Assembly (NCBI GenBank): GCA_913055805.1
Contig: CAJXLF010000001.1
Location: 210,761-274,760, forward strand
Source of the DNA: an uncultured Salinisphaerales bacterium
GTDB lineage: Bacteria; Pseudomonadota; Gammaproteobacteria; Nevskiales; CAJXLF01
Length of the DNA: 64,000 nucleotides
Direction of reading: 5' to 3'
The first letter of the stretch is position 1. Every line of letters begins with the position of its first letter. The notes beneath the pieces are model-generated. The model had not been told where the DNA came from. It saw only the letters and a program-made list of their open reading frames with translations, and did not search any database. This document shows positions 53,509 through 62,564 of this stretch, piece after piece. The position numbers and the translations under genes were made by a program.

Positions 53509-54654
53509 ATGTATCTGGGTAGAATCCAAATAGAGCGCAGTGTGGCCTTGTCGGCCCTGGGTGTGGCCTGGTTCTGGGGCTTTGCCGCGCTGTTTCTGAC
53601 ACTGGGGACAGTGCACGCCCTGCCCGAACTGGCAGCTGCCCTGATGGGCATTGTGGTCGGCGCTTTATTGTGTGTGCAGCTGGTCGGTGGGCGTGTGGAG
53701 TTGGGCTTTGCTCCTCTGGGAACTCTGCTGATGAGCTTTTTTGTCTGGCAGCTCAATGATACAGAGGGCGGCAGCGTTTTCTGGCGCTATGCCAGCCTGG
53801 CCGGGGTCGGCCTGGGCGGAGGGTTGTTCGTGGTGCCGCTCTATGCCTTTGCACAACAGAATATGCGGCACCAGGCCCTGGGTTGGCTGGCGGCGCTGAC
53901 GCTCATACTTTCCGCCTTGATGGTGCTGTTGCTGCTCAGCATTGATCTGGGGCTGGAACGGCTGGGCCTCGGTCTGCAGCGCCGGCAATTCATTCTGGCG
54001 CTGGGTAATGTGGCGGTCGCGCTGTATATCTACAAACAGGCTCCGGAGTTTTTTATCCGTCTGCTGTTATGGGTGCTGACGCGCGTCATGTACCGCATAC
54101 AAACCGAGGGCGTGCACAAGGTGCCGCTGGATGGGCCGGCGGTGCTGGTCTGCAACCATGTCAGCTTCATGGATCCGCTCATTATCGGCGCCTCCCTGCC
54201 GCGGCCGGCGCGCTTTGTCATGTATCACAAGATTTTCAAGTTGCCTCTGGTGCATTTGTTCTTCAAGGCCGTCAAGGCCATAGCCATCGCGCCTGCCAAA
54301 GAGGATCCGGCCATGCTGGAAGAAGCCTATCGGCGGATTGCCGCGGAGCTTGATGAAGGACACCTGGTGGTTATTTATCCGGAAGGCAGCATTACCTTTG
54401 ATGGTGAGATACAGGCCTTTCGTTCCGGCATTGAGCGAATACTGGCGCGCAATCCGGTGCCGGTCTATCCCATGGCATTGCGTGGTGTCTGGGGCAGCTG
54501 GTTCAGCCGCTACCGTGGGCAGGCGCTCAAGGGACTGCCCCGGCGTTTCCGTGCCCGCATTCGCATAATTGTCGGTGATGAAATCGCCCCTGAGAACGCC
54601 ACGGCCAGTCGTCTTGAGCAATGTGTCCGGGCTTTGCGCGGTCCTTACAGATGA
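53509..54654 (+). CDS. PlsC-type lysophospholipid acyltransferase with N-terminal membrane domain
   Basis: 381 aa. Four or five hydrophobic segments (to ~190) precede the acyltransferase domain: CNHVSFMDPL holds the catalytic HX4D (His217, Asp222), and VIYPEGSITFDGE is the substrate motif. The N-terminal membrane part is an extension not found in simple PlsC and recalls the transporter half of LplT-Aas-type fusions. It probably acylates lysophospholipid or 1-acylglycerol-3-phosphate. Confidence 0.88.
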   Translation: MYLGRIQIERSVALSALGVAWFWGFAALFLTLGTVHALPELAAALMGIVVGALLCVQLVGGRVELGFAPLGTLLMSFFVWQLNDTEGGSVFWRYASLAGVGLGGGLFVVPLYAFAQQNMRHQALGWLAALTLILSALMVLLLLSIDLGLERLGLGLQRRQFILALGNVAVALYIYKQAPEFFIRLLLWVLTRVMYRIQTEGVHKVPLDGPAVLVCNHVSFMDPLIIGASLPRPARFVMYHKIFKLPLVHLFFKAVKAIAIAPAKEDPAMLEEAYRRIAAELDEGHLVVIYPEGSITFDGEIQAFRSGIERILARNPVPVYPMALRGVWGSWFSRYRGQALKGLPRRFRARIRIIVGDEIAPENATASRLEQCVRALRGPYR

Positions 54655-54682
54655 GCGTCACGAAATACACAGGGAGAAAAGC

Positions 54683-55081
54683 ATGATTGCTGAAATGATG
54701 CAGGACAATTTGTTCACACGTTTTATCGAGTTGCCGATGTGGTTGCAGGCCTGGATCTACTGGATGATGCTGCTCAATACGGCCGCGTTGTTTTTTCTGC
54801 GCAGTACCGAAGGCCGGGTTGTGCTGGCGGTATGGATCTGCAACGGCATTACCATGTCGCTGATGTACGAGATGTACGGCTACGTCCGCCTGCTGGGTTT
54901 GTCGCATGTGATCTGGTGGACGCCGCTGGTGATCTACCTGTTCCGCCGGCGAAAGGCGTTTCCTGCAGGCGCCGTTGCCACCTGGCTATGGGTGCTGATG
55001 CTGACCAACTCAGCCTCACTGGTGATCGACTACATCGACGTCATCCGTTTCTTCATGGGTGATGTGGCGGAAACCGGTTAA
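54683..55081 (+). CDS. Integral membrane protein, function unknown
   Basis: 132 aa, four hydrophobic segments (LQAWIYWMMLLNTAALFFL, VVLAVWICNGITMSLMY, LSHVIWWTPLVIYLF, ATWLWVLMLTNSASLVI). AGGGAG lies upstream of 54683. It follows the acyltransferase by 28 bp, so co-transcription is likely. Family not recognised. Confidence 0.75.
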   Translation: MIAEMMQDNLFTRFIELPMWLQAWIYWMMLLNTAALFFLRSTEGRVVLAVWICNGITMSLMYEMYGYVRLLGLSHVIWWTPLVIYLFRRRKAFPAGAVATWLWVLMLTNSASLVIDYIDVIRFFMGDVAETG

Positions 55082-55089
55082 GCCAATCG

Positions 55090-56280
55090 TCAGGCTGCCT
55101 GGAACAGTCCGCTGGATTGGCCAGGCTGGAAGCCGGGGAAGACTGAATCCATAGAGGTTTCGCCGCGTCGCAGTTGCAGATAGTCGGATAGCACCTGACG
55201 ATAATCGGTGGTGATGCGCAGGTCGCCGTCGTCCAGATCGGCCGGGGCGAGACCCGGCCACTGTCCATGTACCTGTCCACCGTTCACACCGGCGCCCATA
55301 GCCAGCATGCAGCCGCCGCTGCCGTGAGCGGTGCCGTCACCGTTTTCCACCAACCTGCGGCCGAACTCGGTCATGACGATGACAGTCGTGCTCGACATCA
55401 AGGCGCCCAGGTCATTGTGGAAGGCCAGTAATGAGTGGGCCAGGTTCGACAGCATGGCGGGCAGGGTTGTGCTCTGGCGTTGATGGGTATCCCAGGTGCT
55501 GTCGTCCAGATGGGCAACTTCAGTGCCCATGTCGGCCTTGATCAGTTGTGCGAGCTGTTTGAGGGAGTTGCCCATTTCGGTGTCGGGATAGGTGGCATTG
55601 CTGGCAACGTTCCAGCCCTGCGCGCTTTCCAGCGCATTCATCAGGTCCAGGGCACTTGCGCCCGTGGCCGGGAAACCAAGCGGCGAAGCACTGCCTTGCA
55701 ATGCCTCAAGCACGTCATAGTAGCCAGGCGCCATACCGCCGAGTCCCTGCACGATATTGAGCACAGGCAGTGCAGCCACCGTGGGATCGCCACGCATGGA
55801 TTTCGGCAGGCCTGGATTGAGACTCACGGCTCGCAGCGGCGAGGGGTTGTCATTGAGGTTCTGCAGATGGCGACCCAGCCAGCCATGCTGGATGCCGCCT
55901 GAGGTGCCGCCCAGTTCTATCAGTCGCTGCATTTCGAAGTGCGAGCGTGAATCGATATCCAGGCCGGTGGCATGAATGAAACCCAGTATGCCGGCGTCAT
56001 ACAGAGGCTTGAGTGGCGCCAGCTGCGGATGCAGACCGAACTGACCATCAAGGTTGATGGCGCCATTGGCCTGGCCGGGAGCCGGCAGCGCCAGTCTGGG
56101 ACGTAACCGATAGTATTCGGACTCCTGTAGCGGTGGCAGTATGCTCAGTGCATCGGCTCCGCCGCGCAGGAAAATCACAACCAGACGATCGCGGTTGAGA
56201 TTGGCGGCTGCCTGTTGCGAAGCCGCAAAAGCGGCAACACCCAGCCCGGTAAGTAATGCGCGTCGGTCCATGGCTGCCAT
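55090..56280 (-). CDS. DUF1501 protein, Tat-exported
   Basis: 396 aa. MDRRALLTGLGVAAFAA is a twin-arginine-like signal. The domain shows VVIFLRGGADALSILPP, IHATGLDIDSRSHFEMQ, TVIVMTEFGRRLVENG and GTAHGSGGCMLAMG, the DUF1501 (sulfatase-like fold) pattern. It is 3 bp downstream of the DUF1800 gene. The two are near-constant neighbours across bacteria, suggesting a joint, still unknown, exported function. Confidence 0.92.
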   Translation of the reverse strand: MAAMDRRALLTGLGVAAFAASQQAAANLNRDRLVVIFLRGGADALSILPPLQESEYYRLRPRLALPAPGQANGAINLDGQFGLHPQLAPLKPLYDAGILGFIHATGLDIDSRSHFEMQRLIELGGTSGGIQHGWLGRHLQNLNDNPSPLRAVSLNPGLPKSMRGDPTVAALPVLNIVQGLGGMAPGYYDVLEALQGSASPLGFPATGASALDLMNALESAQGWNVASNATYPDTEMGNSLKQLAQLIKADMGTEVAHLDDSTWDTHQRQSTTLPAMLSNLAHSLLAFHNDLGALMSSTTVIVMTEFGRRLVENGDGTAHGSGGCMLAMGAGVNGGQVHGQWPGLAPADLDDGDLRITTDYRQVLSDYLQLRRGETSMDSVFPGFQPGQSSGLFQAA

Positions 56281-56283
56281 CCT

Positions 56284-57813
56284 CTAGTTGGCCTGGAAGT
56301 GGGCGGAGCTGAGCAGCAGGGCCACGGTATAGGCGGCTGCGATAACGCGTTGCTGCAGGTTGGCGGGTGCGTCGGGATTCTGTCCCTGACTGACAAAACT
56401 GCTCAGCGCCTGGTGTTGGTTGTCGGGCAGGCTGTGACCCAGGATCTGTTCCGAAAGGCCGGCAACCACGCCGTTGACCGTGCTTGTATTCATTACCGGC
56501 GCGAGGTTCATCAGGCTGCCATCCTGAATCAGATTAATGCCGCTAAGCATGGAGAACATCCAGCGGGTGATGGCGCCGTAGGGCGTGTGCCAGTAGGCGG
56601 CCTGCCAGGGATAGCCATCCGGAGTCACCCATTGATAGCAGCCATGCCCCGAAATTTCCGTGGTGTAGCGCGCCGCCGCCTGCAGGCTGTGTCCTGCGGG
56701 GAGCTGCAGGCTGCGCAGCGCCGCCGCCACGAAATGAAAAGGCCGGCGATAAAGATTGCCGCGGGCGCTGTTGAACTCGGCGGAGTTCAGCAGTGCGCGC
56801 AGCATGCCCTTGATGTCGCCATCCGCGCCATAAGCGGCCGCCACGGCATTCACGGTGGATGCGCTTGGGGTTTCCGAAATAAAGAAGCGGCACAGCTTGC
56901 CAGCGATGAATTTTGCGGTAGACGGATGGGCCACCAGAATGTCGCGCAGCAGCAGTCCGTCCTGCATGCCGCCACCGGCAGGAATGTTGTGACCCAGTAC
57001 CGTTTTGCTGCCCTGGTCATGCAGGAAATCGTAATACTGGAAGCCGGCATCGTAGCCGCAGCTCCAGGCCTTCGGGTCCACCGCCACACTCCATCCGGTG
57101 AGGCAGCGGGCCACCTCTTTTACATCCTGCTCGGTATAGCCGCCATCCACGCCCAGGGTATGCAGTTCGAGCAATTCCCGGGCGTAGTTATCAACGGGTG
57201 TTTTGGCAATGCTGTTGCTGTTATCCAGATAGATGAGCATGGCCGGGCTCAGCATGGAGGCGCCCAGCAGGTCGCGGAACGAGCCCAGGGCATGGTGGCG
57301 GATCACGTCGCGGTCATCCTTGATCTTGAGTTTCTTGACGTAGTCGGAGTGCAGCAGATTGATATTGAAATGATCGGTCCAGAATTCGACCATCATTTCG
57401 TGCAACTGGGCCTTGCTGTGCACCGCGCGCACCAAGCGTGCGTCGATCAGGGCATTGCCGGTGGCCATCGGTTCTGCTACCAGCAGCTTGCAGTCGGTCA
57501 GGGCTGTTTGTGGGTGCTGGGTCTGCACATGGTTGTTGACCGCGGAATCATCAAAGGCCTGCCAGTTCAGCTGCTCTTCAATATAGGCTGCGCGGCCGAT
57601 CTGCCGAATGCGCGCTACGCTCTCGGGGGTGAGGCCGAAACTGCAGCGCTTGAGCAGGTGGATTTCCGGCGCCACATCGACGCTGACGGATTCTCCCAGA
57701 CTGTTGACCACTGATTCGGCCGCACTGCTGAGCGGCCAGCTGAACAGTGGAAGTGCGGCGCCGGCGCCCAGGGCAGAGATAAATTGGCGCCTTTGTAATT
57801 CAAACTGGGGCAT
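56284..57813 (-). CDS. DUF1800 protein, Tat-exported
   Basis: 509 aa, start at 57813 giving MPQFELQRRQFISALGAGAALP, a twin-arginine signal. Family motifs: LLKRCSFGLTPESVARI, WTDHFNI, NYARELLELHTLGVDGGYTEQDVKEVARCLTGW, RRPFHFVAAALRSL. Family role unknown. It forms an operon with the DUF1501 gene. Confidence 0.92.
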   Translation of the reverse strand: MPQFELQRRQFISALGAGAALPLFSWPLSSAAESVVNSLGESVSVDVAPEIHLLKRCSFGLTPESVARIRQIGRAAYIEEQLNWQAFDDSAVNNHVQTQHPQTALTDCKLLVAEPMATGNALIDARLVRAVHSKAQLHEMMVEFWTDHFNINLLHSDYVKKLKIKDDRDVIRHHALGSFRDLLGASMLSPAMLIYLDNSNSIAKTPVDNYARELLELHTLGVDGGYTEQDVKEVARCLTGWSVAVDPKAWSCGYDAGFQYYDFLHDQGSKTVLGHNIPAGGGMQDGLLLRDILVAHPSTAKFIAGKLCRFFISETPSASTVNAVAAAYGADGDIKGMLRALLNSAEFNSARGNLYRRPFHFVAAALRSLQLPAGHSLQAAARYTTEISGHGCYQWVTPDGYPWQAAYWHTPYGAITRWMFSMLSGINLIQDGSLMNLAPVMNTSTVNGVVAGLSEQILGHSLPDNQHQALSSFVSQGQNPDAPANLQQRVIAAAYTVALLLSSAHFQAN

Positions 57814-58036
57814 CTGCGCACCTGGTTGTGAAATGGCTTGGGCAGGAGACAAGCGGCTTATCTCTTGTAGACATCATAGACACTGAGGCAGCCGGAAGAT
57901 GTCGGTGGCACCTTATAGTTTCTGTAATCCATGGCTTACAAGGCCTTGCCGTGGTGCGAAGCAAATTCTTGCCGGTACAATACGCGTCTTGCACGCAAAA
58001 GGACCCACAGGTCCCGGTTATACAGCGAGGAGAGTC

Positions 58037-59851
58037 ATGAGCGAAACGGTCGTCCAGATGTTCGAGTCTGCGGTGAATAACTTTGCCAGCATGCCGGCCA
58101 TGAAATACAAGACCCATGGGCAATGGGAGGCGATCAGCTGGCGCGAATATGGCGACCTGACCGAGCGGGCGGGTCGCGCCTTCATGGCCCTGGGCGTCGC
58201 GCCCGGTGATGGGGTGAGCATTATTGGCTACAACTGTCCGCAGTGGGTGATCGCCATGATGGGGGCTGGTTATGCGGGCGGCTGGCCTGCCGGTATCTAT
58301 ACCACCAGTTCTGCCGAACAATGCCATTACATCTCTGATCATTGCGAAGCCACCGTGGCCGTGGTCGAGAATCGCGAGCATCTGCAGAAATTCCTGGAGA
58401 TTCGCGAGCGCCTGCCCAGACTCAAGGCCATTGTCATGATGTTTGGGCACCATCCCGACGATGATGTCTATTCCTGGGAGGAGTTCCTGGATCTGGCAGA
58501 CAAGGTGCCGGTCGAAGAGCTCAAGGCGCGGGCGGCGAAGTTCAAGGCCGACGATGTGGCCGGTCTTATTTATACATCCGGCACGACCGGTAATCCCAAG
58601 GCGGTGATGCTGACGCATCGTAATGTGACCTGGACGGCCAAGCAGATGCTGGATCAGCTTGCGCCGGTGTTGCGTCAGGCCTTTGGCGGCAAGTTGCCGC
58701 AGGAGTCCAGGGCAGGATTTGACCTCATCAGCTACCTGCCGCTCTGCCATGTGGCCGAGCAGGGTATGACGGTGTTCGTGCCCATGGTGCTGGGCGGTAC
58801 CGTCTGGTTCGCGGAAAGCATTGACCAGCTCGGAGATAATCTGCCGGAAGTACGGCCGCATTTCTTCCTGGGCGTGCCGCGTGTGTGGGAAAAGATCCAG
58901 GCGAAAATGCTGGCGATTGGCGCTCAGGCCAGTCCTACGCAGAAGAAACTGATCGCCTGGGCCAAGAAGCATGGCGCCATTCACAGCGCCGCTGTGCAGG
59001 CGGGCACAAAATCGCCATTGATGTCCCGTCTGGTCACTGAAAAGCTGCTGGGCAAGGCACGGCAGAAACTGGGTCTGGATCGCTGCATTCTGCAGTTCAC
59101 CGGCGCTGCGCCGATCGCACCGGATACCCTGGATTACTTTGCCAGCGTTGGTATTCCGCTATACGAAGTCTATGGCATGAGCGAATCCTCGGGGCCGGCA
59201 ACGGCTTCCTATCCGGGTATGGCCAAACCCGGCAAGGCCGGTGTGGCCCTCAAGGGAGCTGAGCTGAAAATTGCCGAAGATGGTGAGGTGCTCATGCGCG
59301 GCGGGCATGTTTTCTCCGGCTATTACAAGAACGAGCAAGCCACGGCTGAAACCATCGATGCCGACGGTTGGTTGCATAGCGGAGATATCGGCACTATTGA
59401 TGCCGATGGCTTCCTGCAGATTACGGACCGTAAGAAAGAACTGATCATTACCGCGGGTGGCGAGAACATTGCCCCGCAGATGGTGGAAGGACAACTCAAG
59501 AGTATTCCGTTGGTCGATCAGGCCGTGGTGATCGGTGACCGCCGCAAATATCTCACCGCGCTGCTGGTGCTGGATGAGGAGTCGCTGGCGAGCGCAGCCG
59601 AGACTCTGGGCAGTTCCGCCGGCAATCTGCGCGAAGCCAGCCAATGCGAGAAATTCCGCCAGCACATCGAAGCCGAAGTGAATCGTATCAATGGTCAGCT
59701 GGCCCGGGTGCAGACCATCAAGCACTGGACACTGCTGCCCGAAGCGTTGACTCCGGAAACCGGCGAATTGACTCCGACCATGAAGCTCAAACGCCGGATC
59801 ATCAACGAGAAATATGCTGACCAGATCGAGGCAATGTACGTGGGTGCCTGA
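58037..59851 (+). CDS. Long-chain acyl-CoA synthetase (AMP-forming)
   Basis: 604 aa, GAGGAG upstream of 58037. AMP-binding motifs: YTSGTTGNPKAVMLTH (P-loop), YEVYGMSESSGP, GWLHSGDIG and DRKKELIITAGGENIAP. The length and PLCHVAEQGMTVF region fit long-chain fatty-acyl-CoA ligases. It activates fatty acids for beta-oxidation (FadE) or for storage by the WS/DGAT further down. It ends at a strong terminator. Confidence 0.94.
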   Translation: MSETVVQMFESAVNNFASMPAMKYKTHGQWEAISWREYGDLTERAGRAFMALGVAPGDGVSIIGYNCPQWVIAMMGAGYAGGWPAGIYTTSSAEQCHYISDHCEATVAVVENREHLQKFLEIRERLPRLKAIVMMFGHHPDDDVYSWEEFLDLADKVPVEELKARAAKFKADDVAGLIYTSGTTGNPKAVMLTHRNVTWTAKQMLDQLAPVLRQAFGGKLPQESRAGFDLISYLPLCHVAEQGMTVFVPMVLGGTVWFAESIDQLGDNLPEVRPHFFLGVPRVWEKIQAKMLAIGAQASPTQKKLIAWAKKHGAIHSAAVQAGTKSPLMSRLVTEKLLGKARQKLGLDRCILQFTGAAPIAPDTLDYFASVGIPLYEVYGMSESSGPATASYPGMAKPGKAGVALKGAELKIAEDGEVLMRGGHVFSGYYKNEQATAETIDADGWLHSGDIGTIDADGFLQITDRKKELIITAGGENIAPQMVEGQLKSIPLVDQAVVIGDRRKYLTALLVLDEESLASAAETLGSSAGNLREASQCEKFRQHIEAEVNRINGQLARVQTIKHWTLLPEALTPETGELTPTMKLKRRIINEKYADQIEAMYVGA

Positions 59852-59874
59852 GGCAGCTATCTGAGGTGGTAATA

Positions 59875-59903
59875 AAAAGCCCGGTTAGTGACCGGGCTTT
59901 TTT
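59875..59903. terminator. Bidirectional terminator between acyl-CoA ligase and DAHP synthase
   Basis: Stem AAGCCCGGT / ACCGGGCTT with a 5-base loop, six further A/T on each side. It lies between convergent genes. Confidence 0.9.
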
Positions 59904-59920
59904 GTGCCTTGTGCCCTGCT

Positions 59921-60994
59921 TCAGGAGGCCTTGCGGTCCTCGCTGCGGCGGGTGGCGACGGCATCTGCCAGTTCACGCAGGATCACTTCGGTATCGTCCC
60001 AGCCCAGGCAGGCATCGGTGATACTCTGGCCGTAGGTCAGGGGCTTCTCCGGAATGACATCCTGGCGCCCTTCGACAAGGTGGCTTTCGATCATAACGCC
60101 GAACACGCTGTTTGAGCCACCGGCGATCTGGGCGGCGATGTCGCGGCCAACCTCGATCTGGCGCCTGTGTTCCTTGTTACTGTTGGCATGGCTGAAGTCG
60201 ACCATGACCTGGGGGCGCAGCTCGGCCTTTTCCAGTAATTCGCAGGCCTCGGCCACGCTCTCGGCATCATAGTTGGTGCCGCGGCTGCCGCCACGCAGGA
60301 TGATGTGGGCATCTTCGTTGCCCTGCGTGGAAAAGATGGCGACGTGGCCCTGTTTGGTGACCGACATGAAATGATGCGGGCGAATGGCGGCGCCCACGGC
60401 ATCCACGGCGATTTTGATATTGCCGCCGGTGCCGTTCTTGAAGCCGACCGGACAGGAGAGGCCGGAAGCCAGTTCGCGGTGACTCTGACTTTCAGTGGTA
60501 CGCGCGCCGATTGCGCCCCAGGCCACCAGGTCCGAGATGAACTGCGGAGAAATCAGATCCAGGAATTCCACGCCGGCGGGCATGCCCCGGGAATTCAGAT
60601 CCAGCAGCAGTTTGCGCGCCGTGCGCAGGCCCTTGTTGATTTGATAGGTGTCGTTCAGGTCAGGATCGTTGATCAAACCTTTCCAGCCGACAGTGGTACG
60701 GGGCTTTTCGAAATACACACGCATCACAATCAGCAGGCGATCAGACAATTCTTCACGAATGCTCTGCAGGCGCTCAGCGTATTCCAGCGCCGCCCTGGGA
60801 TCATGGATGGAGCAGGGACCCACCACGCACAGCAGGCGGTCATCACGGTTGTGCATGATGTCCTTGATTTGCTGGCGGGTTTCAAAAGTGGTTCTGGCAG
60901 CTTCTTCTGTAATGGGAAGTTCCCGGGTCACCGTTTCCGGTGAGGCCACTTCCTGTATACCCTTGATGCGCAGATTGTCGGTTTCGTAATTCAT
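59921..60994 (-). CDS. 3-deoxy-7-phosphoheptulonate (DAHP) synthase, class I alpha
   Basis: 357 aa AroF/G/H-type enzyme joining PEP and erythrose-4-phosphate, the entry to the shikimate pathway. Motifs: CVVGPCSIHDPRAA, MRVYFEKPRTTVGWKG, GARTTESQSHRELASG, VGFKNGTGGN and VMVDFSHANSNKEH. The feedback specificity (Phe, Tyr or Trp) cannot be decided by eye, so no symbol is given. Confidence 0.96.
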   Translation of the reverse strand: MNYETDNLRIKGIQEVASPETVTRELPITEEAARTTFETRQQIKDIMHNRDDRLLCVVGPCSIHDPRAALEYAERLQSIREELSDRLLIVMRVYFEKPRTTVGWKGLINDPDLNDTYQINKGLRTARKLLLDLNSRGMPAGVEFLDLISPQFISDLVAWGAIGARTTESQSHRELASGLSCPVGFKNGTGGNIKIAVDAVGAAIRPHHFMSVTKQGHVAIFSTQGNEDAHIILRGGSRGTNYDAESVAEACELLEKAELRPQVMVDFSHANSNKEHRRQIEVGRDIAAQIAGGSNSVFGVMIESHLVEGRQDVIPEKPLTYGQSITDACLGWDDTEVILRELADAVATRRSEDRKAS

Positions 60995-61099
60995 GGTCGT
61001 CTGTTGATGTGCCAGCGTTTGCCGGCTGTAAGGAACTGCGCATGCTAGCAGATCATGGCCCCGCCGCGCATCCGTTGGGGTGGCGGCGAATCCGTCTGG

Positions 61100-61861
61100 T
61101 CAGGGCGTCAGCTCCGCTGAACTGCCCCGGTGCCGGTAGTACATGCGGCGTATCCAGGCGGTGCCGGGATGATCCCGCCAACGGCTGAGCCAGTCATCCA
61201 TTTCCGTCGGGTAGGGCGGGTCGATGTTGAACGGTAATTCCGGCGGAAAGCAGGTCGGCATGACCAGCGAAGCAGCTGTCAGGTCGGCTACGGAAAACTT
61301 GTCACCCACCATATAGCCTTCGGCTGCCGTTTGTTCGGCGATAAAATCCAGCGCTTCCTCTGTGCGGGTCAGGCCGGCTTCATAGCCCTTGCGGGTGATA
61401 CGCATATCCAGTTTCAGGATCGGCACCAGGCCGGGAAACATCAGACGATAAGCAGTCCGTACCGGACGGGAAAAACCCTGGCTGAAGGCAGCCGCGGAAA
61501 ACCGGTGTGCGGGCAGGATCTGGTGAAACAGCGCGCGCCGTACATGTGCGCCAACTTGTCCGTCGAACCACGCCTGGATTTCCAGCGCCCTTTTGCGGGC
61601 GTGCAGACTGCGGGGGTACAGGCTGCGTTTTGGGTAACGTTGTTCGAGGTGATCGATGATCTCGCCCGAGCCGGCGATGAATTTCTGGCCATCCCGCAGT
61701 ACCGGCAGCTGTTTCTGTCCACTCATCCAGATCACCTGCGGGATGTGCGTCCCCGGCAGAAGTGAATGGCGGTAATGGGGGATGGACTTGTAATCCAGTG
61801 CCCAACGTACTTTCTCGTTGTAATGTGAAAAGCTGAACTGAAAAAGCTCAGGAACAGCCAT
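61100..61861 (-). CDS. Glutathione S-transferase family protein
   Basis: 253 aa. The N-terminal thioredoxin-like domain (FSFSHYNEKVRWALDYKSIP, QKQLPVLRDG, then GSGEIIDHLEQRYP with the glutathione-binding Ser) is followed by a helical domain ending GDKFSVADLTAASLV. Substrate unknown. It is divergent from the NUDIX gene. Confidence 0.9.
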   Translation of the reverse strand: MAVPELFQFSFSHYNEKVRWALDYKSIPHYRHSLLPGTHIPQVIWMSGQKQLPVLRDGQKFIAGSGEIIDHLEQRYPKRSLYPRSLHARKRALEIQAWFDGQVGAHVRRALFHQILPAHRFSAAAFSQGFSRPVRTAYRLMFPGLVPILKLDMRITRKGYEAGLTRTEEALDFIAEQTAAEGYMVGDKFSVADLTAASLVMPTCFPPELPFNIDPPYPTEMDDWLSRWRDHPGTAWIRRMYYRHRGSSAELTP

Positions 61862-61912
61862 CTCCCCACTCCAGCGTTGGCCACTTTCCGGCAGTGTGCC
61901 ACACTCCTGTGC

Positions 61913-62560
61913 ATGAGCACACTTTCAACAACGACAAAAAAACTGGCGCAATTCAGGCCCAGGCGTGTGCCCGGAAGGCGCTGGATGACCCGCTGCGGCG
62001 TTGCCGTGTTGCTCGATGAAAATGAACGCGAAGGTGCGCGCGTGCTGCTGATGCGCCGGGCCAAACGTCCGGGTGATCCCTGGTCGGGAGATATGTCTTT
62101 CCCCGGTGGCCGCATGTCTCCGCCCGACATGAACCCGCTGGATACGGCTATCAGGGAAACGGCCGAGGAAATCGGTTTGCAGGTTGCAGCCGACAGCTTC
62201 ATAGGGCGTTTATCGGATGTGGTGACACGCAAGCATGAACACTGGCGGCCCATGATCGTGACCCCCTACATCTTCCGCCTGCAGTCCGAGCTGGATCTGA
62301 CGCTGGGTGATGAGGCGGTCAAGGTGATCCAGGTGCCGCTGAGTTATTTCGCCGATGCCGCCAATCGTGAATTGATGCACTGGAATACAGGGCGCATGAC
62401 ATGGGAAATGCCCTGCTATTTTTATGAGGGTTGCCGTATCTGGGGTCTGACGTTGTTGATGCTCAGGGAACTGGTGCAGTTGCAGCATGGCACCCGCTGG
62501 CAGGCCATGCGGATCAGTTTCGGTCAGCCGCGTGGAGAAGTGCTCAAGCGCAAACCCTGA
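61913..62560 (+). CDS. NUDIX hydrolase, CoA-pyrophosphatase-like
   Basis: 215 aa from ATG 61913. LLMRRAKRPGDPWSGDMSFP followed by GGR resembles the NudL (CoA diphosphatase) signature. The NUDIX helix RETAEEIGL carries the metal glutamates; the leading Glu of the box is not in the standard place. It possibly trims CoA or acyl-CoA derivatives, which would suit the lipid setting. Confidence 0.87.
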   Translation: MSTLSTTTKKLAQFRPRRVPGRRWMTRCGVAVLLDENEREGARVLLMRRAKRPGDPWSGDMSFPGGRMSPPDMNPLDTAIRETAEEIGLQVAADSFIGRLSDVVTRKHEHWRPMIVTPYIFRLQSELDLTLGDEAVKVIQVPLSYFADAANRELMHWNTGRMTWEMPCYFYEGCRIWGLTLLMLRELVQLQHGTRWQAMRISFGQPRGEVLKRKP

Positions 62561-62564
62561 GCGG

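Noticed and set aside
56299..57714. 471-codon plus-strand open frame
   Set aside because: Antisense of the DUF1800 gene; no signal, motif or ribosome site.
57800..58984. 394-codon minus-strand open frame
   Set aside because: Antisense of the acyl-CoA ligase.
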